Positions 11,390 through 21,783 of a DNA stretch of 64,000 bases are shown piece by piece (the stretch's first letter is position 1; each line of letters opens with the position of its first letter). The notes below the pieces were generated by a model. It ran no database searches, was not told the DNA's origin, and saw only the letters and a list, made by a program, of their open reading frames with translations. A program made the position numbers and the translations under genes. Source of the stretch: Norana najaformis (Eukaryota > Annelida > Clitellata > Crassiclitellata > Hormogastridae); the NCBI GenBank assembly GCA_964023275.1, contig OZ029913.1:56914858-56978857 (forward strand). Direction: 5' to 3'.

Positions 11390-12454
11390 AAAGAAACATC
11401 ATGAAAATTATGTCACATATTACTTACTAGTACAAACAGATGTGTCAAACATGTTAAAGATTCTCTCCTACCTTCTGGCAGTTTTTTAACTGAGGAACAA
11501 GAAGGTGACCTTAAAAAGGAAAGATCAAGTAATGACGACTGTGCCATCTGTTTCACTTGATCAAGTATACTGCTTCAGTTGATCAAATCAGCAAACATTT
11601 TCGTGCAAGGACCTCGAGCAAATGCTTATCCATAACTGTCTGACTTCGTTGACTGATGACTGATGCCAAGTTATTGGATAGTGGCACATAACAACGAAAA
11701 ATAAAAAGCAATAGATGATGATAATAATAATAATGATGATAATAATAAAAATAATAATAATAATACATGTAGTAAAAAATAATAATACTATGAACAGAAA
11801 TCAGTACTGATACCCATCAGAATTGTAGGCATAGATAAACGCTTGTTACACGATTTAACTTTAATGATTGATATTCAGAGATGTTTACAAAATCAGTGAT
11901 GATTAATCTTTAAATCAGGGTCACATTATATTTGCAAGTTAACAAAAACTGTGAACATGTAAAATCTAAACATTAATAGTCACAAATATTATTTTTCCAC
12001 ACAACTGCAACTCACTTGTTTACTGTCTGACCTGATATTATCCATACTCAGTTCTCACTTATGCAAAGCCCCAAAACACCATTCTCTCACACAATCCAAA
12101 CAAATACTCCTGCTTACACTATGTCAAAAAATGTCCAAGTATCATTTCACTGACTTCCCCTGTGTTCGTGATTTCAGGAAGTGCCCTTCCACGATCCCAG
12201 GAATAGTCTCTATTCTAATAATCCCCCAAAATGAGTCACAATTCCAGCAACTGCCCCTGTCCTGGAGTTCCAAAAAGTAACCTCACGATTCCAAAAAATG
12301 CCAAATTCCTACCAAATGTCTCTTTCCATATTTGTTTTACTAAGTTTGTTTCCTCTTTCCAATTCCAGCATTAGCAGACTCAATACTCACTGTATGACCC
12401 TTTAACACGTGGTAATGCTTAAAGTGCACTAGTTTTATGGACCCCACCCCTACA
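11390..12454. other. intergenic with (TAA)n tract
   Basis: Contains an ataataat/gatgataat simple-repeat tract at about 11715-11790. No gene seen. Confidence 0.5.
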
Positions 12455-12726
12455 GGGTCGTCCATAAAGGACGTCTGCAAAAATAACCTACTTCTGATCC
12501 CTCCCTCCCCTTGTCCACATATGGCTTTACCCTCTAACCTCCAACAGAGTATTTCGGCCTACATCAGTTTGCTGTCTGACTAAAGCCGTTGCTTCAGATG
12601 CAGGCTATAGTGATATAACCACATTAACAAATTTTGATGCAAAGGTCAGCATTGGGCATAACCCCCTTGCACGCATTTGGATGACCCCTCCATTCCCTCT
12701 CTGCGGATGTCCTTAATGGAATACCC
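12455..12726. mobile_element. MITE-like element, family E
   Basis: The termini are imperfect inverted repeats of about 25 bases: left 'gggtcgtccataaaggac', right (reversed) 'gggtattccattaaggac'. The interior has no coding capacity. A shorter relative lies at 10264-10384. A short TA-type duplication (tac/tac) may flank it, but this is uncertain. Confidence 0.55.
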
Positions 12727-12729
12727 ATA

Positions 12730-13490
12730 CGAAACATAGCAACTTACTGCATGGTGTGTAAACTGATATATTATGAGTCCGAGATGTTTGGTGGTTACTG
12801 ACCAACTGTATATATATACAAGTAAACTGGAAAGTAGACACAAGCAGATTCTACTAAAAGGCGGATACTCTGCCAGACAATTCTTGCATTACTCAGAGCA
12901 TTTTCTATGTATACAAGCGAATACACATATTAACATCTGTAATAACTTTAGGGTACCTGGGTATAGGGTTTTTATCACTTGCCAGAAACTGTAAATGATC
13001 AATATAACCAACAGGCCCTCCCTCCTAAGACGACTTATTTCTTCAATCTTTAAAGAATCTGTAGATTACCACATGCACAAACTTCTCCAGCACAGCAAGG
13101 GGGTGCTTCAGAGTTAGACAAAAACTGGGTTCATTTACTCACGACTTGCACTACACGTGGACATTAACGCTTGGCTACAAAGACCCATGTGATAAAGGAT
13201 CCGCACTGCGTCTTCATAACGTGTCTTCTACTTCAGATCTAACAAATGACAACTCACCCTATACAAACTTTCAGTCTTACAATCCGAACTCTCGGCTATA
13301 AAAGAAACGTCTCTCAATCCAGCACAATCGTTTGGCGAGCACACTCACGACTGATATCTAACCCAACAGTTCATCGTAAGCCATTTCCAATTATTTGCAC
13401 GGCTACTGTTTTAAAAGTCTCATGGAAAGTGCAGCGCGCTAAAACAGGCTTTGTCCTCTGGTTACCAAGGTGACGACGGCCGAGTCCAGG
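12730..13490. other. intergenic / 3' flank of the coiled-coil gene
   Basis: No exon recognised. If the minus-strand gene ending at 13494 has a 3' UTR, it would run into this stretch, but no clear polyadenylation signal was identified. Confidence 0.4.
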
Positions 13491-13493
13491 CAC

Positions 13494-16400
13494 TCAGCAA
13501 CGTTTCCGGAGCTTGTATTCTTTGACCGGAGCTGCATCTGCAGGCCTTTTCTTGCCAGCAATGATGCTTGAGGACTGGGTGCTGCCTGCCATACGGGAAG
13601 CTGCTGCCTTCATACGATTCACATGCTTCATGATGGCCTCGCTTGACTTGGCTGATGAGAGTTTGGATGGCGTCTATAAGCAAAAAAGACCAGGGTAGGT
13701 AAATGTTAAACGCTCTTTGAAAACAATGCTCTGACATCATGTAAAAATTAGAGTTAGGTGTTAAAATACAAAAGACAAGTAAAACGGTCTTTGAAAATAA
13801 TTGTCTGACATCAAGCAGTAATAAAAAATCAAATCTCATGCAATATTTTATATACCGGTACTGCTAAAATTCTATCACCATTAGATTCAGCACATATTTT
13901 CTTTATTTTTCTTTATGATGACAGTTGATAGGCTGTTACCCAAAACATTTTTCTACAGGTCTGAGAACACAGAAACTGCCCTATCCTGTGAAGTGGTGCA
14001 TGTGGATCAAAAAGGATGATCCAGGGGTATTTTTTCCTCAAAAAAGTGAATTAAAGGTTTCAAACCTGAAACAGAGCACTACAAGAAACTTTTATAGGTT
14101 GCATTCACCTTAAAACATTAAGGAGACATTGCAAGTACAAACCTGTTTTTGATCCTTTCTTACACAAAACTGCCGGTTGTTAGGGGCTTGAGAATTACTG
14201 AGCTGTCAGTTGTGAGGGATTTATTCTTTTTTAACCATTACAGGATTAAAAGAAACAATGAACTGTTACCTTGAAAACCTTTGCTGGTGGCACTTTCTTG
14301 CTTTTACCCAATGAAAGGGGTGGCCTCTTGTGAACCAATGCTGCCTGCGACTGCCCGACTGGCTTCTTCAGTGGCTTGCTGTCCTCATCATCACTATCTG
14401 ATTCTGATTCATCATCACTCCTTGAGCCCTGGTCCTTCTTCGAACGACCAGCAGTTCTCAGTTGCTGCTCTCTCAATCGCAGTTCATCGTCTTTCTTGCG
14501 TAGCTCCGCCTCCCATTTGGTCAGCCTCTGCTGCTTTGGCAGCAGCTTCTCCCTCTCCTCAGTCAGAAACTTTCTCTGCCTTTCCAGCTCCTGTTTCTTC
14601 CTCTCCAGTTTTGCCGCATCCATCTCCTTACCCGTGGCATCGGGACCTAACGGTTCTGTGTCGACCGGTGCATCAGAGCCATCCTTTGCTTCTGTGTCTT
14701 TTTTCTCGGCGTTCATTTCCATCCGTCTGAGAACACGTTCTCTGTACTCAAGTGTCTTTTCCATCTCCTTCAAGCGACGTTCGGTTCTCCACAACTTCCC
14801 CTCATTCACCTTCAGGTGAGACATCCGCTCATCCAGCTCGACATCCAAAGCCCTCAGTTTCTCCTCTCTCCTTGCCAACATCAGTTCCTTCTGCTTCAGG
14901 TCTTTTTCTACACTTCCTCCCACAGTTCCTTTATCCGCTGGAGATCCAACATTCGCCTTTCCGACAGACTTTCTTTCGACGACCATCTTGCGGTCCGCCG
15001 GCGAGCCGAGCACTGGTTCTCTAGCTCGGCTGAATTTTCGACTATGAAAATCGATATTGAACTTTTTCGTGACTGTCTTGCTCTCAACTTCCTTCAGCCT
15101 AGCTTTCAGCTCAGTGTTGACTGCAATAAGTTCATCAATCCTGCTCTGCAGTGCCTTTGTATCACTCAAAAATCCGTCATCATTGCTGGTCGACATGTAC
15201 CACGGTGTGCTGCTGCTGGTCTTTCCTTTATCCTTCTCAGCAACAGCTTCAAGCTCTGGCACCTTCACACGGTCATGCTCTTTCTGTTTCTTGCTAGCAG
15301 CCTTATCAGCCGTTGCTTTCTCGTGGTCTGCCGTTTCACTGTGCTCCTCTGTTTCAGGCTCATGCGTTTCATTCCTTAGATCCGGTGGCTCAACGCTCTG
15401 TGGATTTCTGACTGAAGGCGGACTTTCCAATTGTCTTGGAGTGGCATAAGAATGCCAACGACTGTTGTATTCGAGCTGTTCCAGCTCACATTCGGCATCC
15501 ACCCCAACTTCAACTGTTGGGTCTTCGCATTGAACATTCTGGCTGTCTGTAGGGTCGTCCTCGGAACAGTGGATCGGATTCTCAGCTCGAAACTTTTCCA
15601 GAGTAAACTCCACATCATCTTCATCTTCGATCGCTTCCGTCTCATTTGCATTCTGGCCATCTGCTCCAACTACAGTTTCAACTACATCAAAATCATCTGC
15701 CATGAAGATGTCACCATGTTCCGCAGCTGTTGCAGCCACAGCATGCGACAACTCGGCCGATTTCTTCCGTGCTTCCCTGTTTGGCCTTTCCTCCTCTTTT
15801 CCCTGACTTTTCCCTTTGACCTGGTTACCTTTCCCCTTTCTGTTTCCCTGTGAAGGCTTCTCTCCTTTATTTCTGTCAACTTCGTCAATAGCTTCCAGCC
15901 GCTCGGCTCCTGCCAATCTCGACTTCTTTGTGACACTCCGTTTCGATGGTCCAGGCTCTGGGTCAGACTCGCTTCCCGTATCTGTTGACGATCTCTTTGA
16001 AGTCCCAGTTGATTTAATTTCTCCTTGCAAAAGTTCAAACACCGATCTACGCGGAGTCGACCGTTTCGGCCGGCTGTTAATATTCAGATCAGCCTGAATG
16101 GCAAACTTCCCTTTTGCTGAATCCTTTCCGGTTGATTCTTCCGAGGTGCTCCGATTCCTCTCTCGATTCTTCTTTCCTGTCATTTTCCCACTGGCTGTAT
16201 CAGTTTCTGTTAGCTGCTTAGTCTCCTTCTGCTGATTTTCCTCTGGCTGTACCTCCTCTGATATGCATCTTGTTTTAATGCTCTCCTCATCATCAACAGT
16301 TGCTTCAACTTTTTTGACATCCTCAACAGCCTCCAATGCTGGCACATCATCACTAATTCTGTTGATATCTCCAGAATATTCCAGATAAGGTGTACTGTCT

Positions 16401-16756
16401 TCATTTTCACTTGAAACGATCCCATCATCTTTACAAAGAACATCCTGTTTTGAGGGCTCCTTCAACTCCTGACCGCTGCCATTGACTGAAGTGATAACAA
16501 CAGTCTCCTCCATGACATTGTCGCTCGCCAACGGGTGCGCAAAATCGTCGAGATCTGGCATCTCCTCGTTCTCCAGAAGTTCCTCTGTTCTTTCAGCTTC
16601 TGGAAGATGCAGAGCAGGCTTGTGTAGCTCACTGGACAGAATTTCAGGTTCATCCTTTGTCATCTGGTCTCCTAAAACATCATCGTCACCTGTTTCTGCT
16701 GCCTGAGAACCACCATTTTCTTTCGGCACAGAAAACTCTGCCGATGCTGGCTCCAT
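13494..16756 (-). CDS. uncharacterised acidic coiled-coil protein (~888 aa, two coding exons)
   Basis: I do not recognise the family. Coding exon 1 is 16756-14270 (829 codons from ATG) and ends at 'aag|gtaaca'. Exon 2 is 13673-13494, after 'cttatag', in phase 0, giving 59 more residues and a stop; it ends in a basic LRKRC tail. A 'tttcattag' just upstream of the ATG suggests a 5' UTR intron. The N-terminal half is acidic and polar. Near residue 230 comes a basic SRPKRSTPRRSVFELLQ stretch that could be a nuclear signal. Heptad-rich coils lie at about residues 535-560, 618-684 and 714-769, followed by an acidic Ser/Asp run and a Lys/Pro-rich tail. GSPAD occurs twice (about 584 and 604). The charge pattern suggests a nuclear or cytoskeletal scaffold, but that is inference. 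The gene is divergent from RNF41. Confidence 0.85.
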
Positions 16757-17150
16757 TTACGCTAATGAAACATCAGAAAACAATGCTTTTAAATACTCCT
16801 AAAATAATGAACACATTCTTTAATATAAATGCAGATGCCAAAAAGATTCTGTAGACAATAAAAATACCAAAACACATTCTTCTAAATAACATAATTAGAA
16901 ACAAATTTAACAGTACATGCTCTAAACAAAGAAACGAATAAAATAATTTGCATGGTAGTTCAAGACTCAAGCTCTGTATTTTCAAATAACAGTGGTTTAA
17001 AAGAAGTTTATTATACTAGTTTTTTTATACTAGAAAAATTAAAATGGTAAACACTTGCACTTATTCAATCAATCCTTCATGCAGAGCCTTTATATAACAC
17101 CCCTTCAAGATTTGTACTAATAGGTGCTCCCAACTCAGACTTGGCATAAA
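16757..17150. other. AT-rich upstream flank of the coiled-coil gene
   Basis: Lies upstream of the minus-strand start at 16756 and is strongly AT-rich. It probably holds a 5' UTR intron, judging from the acceptor-like 'attag' beside the ATG. No promoter element could be named with confidence. Confidence 0.35.
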
Positions 17151-17189
17151 AGAAGAGTTTTAAGTGTTGAGGTAAGGTACATGAAGCAT

Positions 17190-18370
17190 TCCTTCCTGAG
17201 CACGATGACGCCCGGCATGACAGATGTTTTAGGGGACAGCCCCGAGACCTCAACTTCACGGCAGTTTTGACCACTGAGCTTGAGAAACTGGTGCTCACAG
17301 TAAACCAGGTGTATGACACAGGCACCGAGCCAGAAGTGATAACCACGACAGACTACTTCAGGACTTACCAGTAGCACTTGTATTACCCAGCCAGCTACAA
17401 GCCCAGCAATTAAAAGATGAGCTTTGCTGGGATACAGTTCCCAGTGAAGATGGGCGATGTTGGCAAGTTTGAGTGCCAGAACCCCACCTTATCAGTAAGT
17501 GTGTATGGCTGGAAGGTTGTAAGTGTGTATGGGTGGAAGGCTGGGCTGTACCTGATCCACATATCACAGGTGATGGGGCATGCGACTGACCTCCTGCTCC
17601 TGGCCGACAACCTTGAAAACAAGCGCTATGTCTAGATCAAGGACCTAGCATGCGTTTAGTATAAAAACGATGGCCATAAGTACAAAAAGCACCCATGCCG
17701 CTAATGATTGCATGTGTCCACAACCAAAGACCTGCTCGACAGGAACAAGGAAGACTGCGAGGGCAACAGCGAGAGGCCTCAGCGCACTACCACGCCAGAA
17801 GAGGGCAAAAACGTCCTGTGGTTCCAGAACCATCACAAGCAGAACCATGCGCCTTATACATACCTAATATACACCACCTGCAAGGCGTTGAACATCCCAG
17901 TGGACGGCTGTGCCAGAAACCCAGAGCCACACCAACCTACTTACAAAGCAAGCCCCATGAAACTATGGCTTTGTGGTGGTTCGCTGCGATTGCAAGACTA
18001 AGGGCCTAGTCCTTTTTGTGGGCAGTATGTGGTGGAAAGGTTCTTCGAGGCCCTCCAAGAACAGCTAGCCAAAATTTGAGAGGTCTGCAGGCGCCCAGCC
18101 AAACGTGTATGGATCGCGATTATCAGCAGGCCTTCATGAAGGCCACATTTGCAGCAAGTTGCTTGGCGAGGATGAAGCCCACAGCCACCACAACATTACG
18201 GACGAGAACTGTGGGATGGCCCATAAGAACTGCATCATCAAGCTGCATATCCACCCAGACAAAACAAAGGTCCCGGTTGTCTTCCACAGTCTGTGTGATT
18301 TTTGATGGACACCTGATTATGTACGCATTATGTGCATCGGAGGCCATGCAAGGAGAGAAAATCGGCCTTT
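17190..18370 (+). pseudogene. Polinton/Maverick-type DNA polymerase B, broken relic
   Basis: Open stretches in shifting plus-strand frames resemble the N-terminal half of the protein-primed family B DNA polymerase of Polinton (Maverick) elements. The clearest piece, about 18150-18300, holds the spaced Cys/His cluster that precedes 'VVFHSL', a layout characteristic of these polymerases. Other pieces include 'LTTELEKL' (about 17265), 'MSFAGIQFPVK' (17417) and 'EEGKNVLWFQNHHKQNHAP' (about 17795). Stop codons and frameshifts interrupt it repeatedly, including a stop after 'ENKRYV' at 17635. The polymerase catalytic motifs are not seen, so the relic is truncated and inactive. No integrase or capsid gene was recognised beside it. 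Confidence 0.75.
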
Positions 18371-18424
18371 GGGAAAAGCAGACAGACAACTGTTGAAGTT
18401 GGAAGGGGATTTGGCAATCTTACA

Positions 18425-18600
18425 GTATCATGGTCGAACCTTTGCAACAGCATATGGGTGTGGCTTCAGCTGCAGCCCTGGCAGCACTGGATACCTGCGA
18501 CGGCCGAATTTACAGGGTTCATCGCTCGTCCGTGTTTACCCAGCAGGCAGCACTGCTCAATGAAAATGACCACATACCTGTAAATAGCTGTGCCAGCAGC
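18425..18600 (+). repeat. inverted repeat, left arm
   Basis: This segment ('gggtgtggcttcagctgcag' ... 'gcactgctcaatga') is matched in reverse complement at 19200-19385 with an estimated three quarters of bases identical. In the plus frame it reads as a plausible protein piece (VASAAALAALDTCDGR), so both arms may be copies of one gene fragment from a mobile element. Confidence 0.65.
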
Positions 18601-18639
18601 CGTACAAACTGGTAAAGGACTCAGCACAACTGAGCGGCT

Positions 18640-18915
18640 AATCGTAATCATAAGACTTCTACAGCGCCCAATGAAACCCATGTCAAGGGGACCAGCTTAT
18701 TCACAGGCACTTAGTCAAAACAAAATCAATAGGCAAGAAGAGTTCGGTTCCAGGTCAAGATCTAAAAGTCAAGCAGGGAGACAGCATGGCAGCTATGGTG
18801 GGTGGTGTTTGGGATTAAGTGGAAAGAGAGATAACAGAAAGAAGGGGAGTCGGGATAGGATCTGTGAAAGAGGAATGTTTTGAGTTTTGAGTGAAAGGTC
18901 AATGCAGAAATTGCA
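18640..18915 (-). mobile_element. LINE 3'-tail fragment
   Basis: Minus-strand copy: 'taatcgtaatcataagactt', 'accagcttattcacaggcac', 'ggttccaggtcaagatct', then the decayed end of the LINE reading frame. It sits between the two arms of the inverted repeat. Confidence 0.7.
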
Positions 18916-18989
18916 AGCAGTTCTACATCTGGACATTCTATAAATGCAAGTCAAGGAAGTCCATTCTATTGGATAGTTTTCTATTGTCC

Positions 18990-19225
18990 GATTATCATCC
19001 GATTAGCGAGTCCCTGATGGCGCCAAAACTGCTCGGCACTTACGATGTCTACAACAAACTTGGTTACATAACGTTTGTGCAAAAAATGGATGCAGCTACG
19101 TTGTTGCCAATAACTGAATGAGTTGTTGTACCCGGTTCGGTTATAACACTGGATCAGTGGGCGGCATATCAGGATATCCCGAATCTGCCCAAAAACTACT
19201 GCCACCAGACAGCTGTAATTCTGTT
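18990..19225 (+). pseudogene. Merlin/IS1595-like (ISXO2-type) transposase relic
   Basis: Two plus-frame pieces, 'DAATLLPITE' (about 19088-19117) and, after an in-frame stop, 'VPGSVITLDQWAAY' (about 19128-19170), keep the spacing around a catalytic Asp typical of the DDE_Tnp_IS1595 fold found in Merlin transposons. It continues 'NLPKNYCHQT' before running into the inverted-repeat arm. Only about 75 codons survive and at least one stop breaks them. This is a judgement from motif spacing, not from a database match. Confidence 0.55.
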
Positions 19226-19385
19226 GTGGTCATACTCGTTGAGCAGCGCATACGGCTGGATAAATTCAGATGCACGATGAGACCCGTAGAACCAGCCGCA
19301 GCGGGCACCCAGCGCTGCCAGGGCTGTGGCTGAAGCCACCCCCATACACAGTTGCAAAGATTCGACCACAGTACTATAAGGTTGA
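19200..19385 (-). repeat. inverted repeat, right arm
   Basis: Reverse-complement partner of 18425-18600. Read on the minus strand it gives 'gtggcttcagccacagccct' and 'gcgctgctcaacgagtatg'. It overlaps the right edge of the transposase relic. Confidence 0.65.
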
Positions 19386-19389
19386 TGGG

Positions 19390-20300
19390 AATATGACCTA
19401 ACATGTTCATTACTTCATGTGTGAAAGAGAAATTCACAAATTTTATAAATGTTGAGGTTAAAAATCTTACAATCCTGTAAGATGGGTGTTAAACACCAAA
19501 AAAAACCCATGCATCCAGTTTTAATGGACACTAACTTAATCCATCTGATCCAATCTGGAAGCTTTTATTGCGCAGTCGTCGTAATGCCAAGCCGATCGAT
19601 GGTCGCTTCTAGATACAACCGAGTTTACCGATTACAATGCTTTGGACAGAATCGGCCTAGATTCACGAGGTTCCAGAGACCGGCAGACAAGCTACGGATG
19701 ATAAGCACTCCGAAAAGAATCCAATTTACGATCAAATTATGCTGTTCTTTTAATACGAAGAAAAAGATAGGTCGAGTTATGGACGCAGAACTATATTGGG
19801 TCGGACTGGCCACAACGGACAACCACAACTGCAATAAAACCTTAAAACAGCCTTTCAATTCGTCCGATTACGATCGAACCGTCACAACAGACGAAACTCA
19901 AAAATCGCTGTCATAAGTTAAGAGACTAATTACCTGTGTATTTGTTAATTCAATGTTTTTTTAAAAACAGCAGCAAATCATTAACATCAACGTCGCCATC
20001 AAAATAGGTAAGTCTTTACTTGCCATCTGGTAAAATCACTACCCTAGCGCATGGTTTAACAGTGTACTTATCGCTCAGAAGATATGCTGGATGGCGTACT
20101 GTGCCAATTTTTTGTGCGTTAGTGGGCTCATCTAGAAATATAATATCTTGGGTTGTAAACTTCTGAACTTGGTTTTGGCAGTGTGCGTTCCAGTTTAAAC
20201 CCAAAAACTGAGTTGGTGGCATATGGCTAAGACGTTTCGTAGTTGGCCCTTGTGACAAAGTTCGAATCTAGCTTTGTACTCTTGAACTGTGGTAAATTAA
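19390..20300. other. non-gene stretch with unassigned open frames
   Basis: A plus-strand open stretch (19449-19916) and a minus-strand one (20258-20016, containing QFLGLNWNAHCQ) have some protein-like composition. I recognise no domain in either. Given the surroundings they are probably further mobile-element debris. Confidence 0.35.
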
Positions 20301-20304
20301 CGCT

Positions 20305-20540
20305 ATTCTCGTAATCGTAATCACCAGATTTCCACAGCGCCCAGCGAAAGCCACGTCGCGAGGACCAGCCTATTCACAGGCGCACAGTCAAAACAAAATC
20401 GATAGGCAAAAAGGGTTCAGTTCCATGACAAGATCAAAAAGTCGGGCAGAGAGAGCGTGGGAGAGAGCGTGGCAGCCAAGACGGGTGATGTTTGGGACTG
20501 GACCGGAAAGAGATAAGGAGAAGAAGGGAGTCAGAATAAG
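20305..20540 (-). mobile_element. LINE 3'-tail fragment
   Basis: Minus-strand copy with 'tcgtaatcgtaatcaccag', 'gaccagcctattcacaggcg' and 'aaaatcgataggcaaaaag'. Confidence 0.7.
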
Positions 20541-20614
20541 ATAGATCTATATTGCAGAGATTTAAATCTCGGGTTAGCACCAATGGTTAGCACGGTCCGT
20601 GCACGGGGACATTA

Positions 20615-21085
20615 AGTGGCATTGCGTTCATTCAAACGGGCAGCGGTGGTGAAGGACCTCACCCATCATTGAAAATGAGGAAGGTCGAGGCCATACGACC
20701 GCTACAGATATTAAACAGCGTACATTTACATTTATATAAAACCGTGTACATTTATGTTTATCCCTAATGCAGAAGTGGCTCTCCTCTGCACTTTCTCCAT
20801 TTGTTCTATAAATGTACATTTATAGCGATTTTTATATAGCGACCATATAGCCGAGACCCTGATCATTTTTAATGAATTAATCAGGCGAGATCCTTCTTCC
20901 TCCCCTTCTTCCTCATCCCTCTTTCCACTCCAATCCCAACTATCACCCATTGTAGCTGCCACGCTGTCTCTCTGCCTGACTTGGATCTAGACCTATCGAT
21001 TTTGTTTTGACTGAGCGTCTGTGAGTAAGCTGGTCCCCGTGGCTTTCGTTGGGCGCTGAAGAAATCCTGAGATAACGATTACTAA
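20615..21085 (+). mobile_element. LINE 3'-tail fragments, two pieces in opposite orientation
   Basis: At 20620-20700 a minus-oriented piece carries the reversed form of the 'caccaccgctgcc' segment that precedes the LINE reading-frame end at 39160. At 20880-21085 a plus-oriented tail runs 'gagatccttcttcctcc', 'ctatcgattttgttttgact', 'gtaagctggtccccgtgg', 'gataacgattac'. The opposed pieces suggest an inverted or nested insertion. Confidence 0.6.
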
Positions 21086-21089
21086 TACC

Positions 21090-21783
21090 ACCGCTGTCCT
21101 TTTGGATGAGCGCCACGCCATTTAAGGTCCCCGTGTACGGTCTCGAGTTGTTCTATGTGATATCTTGGATGTGGATTCCATGCCTGGTTAAACCAGCTTA
21201 TATTCATGCAAAACTGTCATTAAACTACGTTCCTTTACATTAGAATAGATAATTAGATAAACTTTTTACTAATAATTTTCTTGAGCTTAGTAGATCTAGA
21301 CTCGTAAAGTTGATTAGACATCCGAATGTTGCTCTATAACTGTAATCTATGTAAGTGTTGGAAGGTTTATTCGGGAGCTTCCGTATCCATAGTTCATCAT
21401 TGAATAAAATATACAATTTCGGAGAAATAAAAGATTTTCGGTTACTGATGTAAATCCTTTAGTTTGTGAATATTTTGTTCAACCTAACTTAAACAGGACG
21501 AATTTAAGTATTTTAAAGCGTGTACAGACAGAAACATTCGAGAGTCGAATTGAAGTAGACGGACAAAATAATGGCCCGACGTTCCTATAAAAACGGGGTT
21601 TTCATGCAGCAGACTGCGATAAACATTACTAAAAATATGCCCTTTTAAGCGCAGGTGTATATAGTAGATACTCGTATTAAAAACAAGATAGAAATCGGGG
21701 ACGTTATAATTCATAAAAATAGTGTGAGTATAGCGAATGTGATTTACGTGGTCTGCATTGTTGTCTTGCATAGTTTAGGAACG
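21090..21783. other. 5' flank and UTR of RNF41
   Basis: AT-rich sequence before the RNF41 start. The frame stays open for some way upstream of the chosen ATG, but homology supports the start at 21784. No core promoter motif could be assigned. Confidence 0.4.

Noticed and set aside
13462-13839. Minus-strand 125-codon open frame over the last exon of the coiled-coil gene
   Set aside because: Another frame of the same DNA, entered after the 'cttatag' acceptor at 13674, continues the gene in phase and ends at a stop; the longer frame is a shadow.
14281-16706. Many plus-strand open frames opposite the coiled-coil gene
   Set aside because: They are antisense shadows of a GC-richer coding exon; no splice sites or domains support them.
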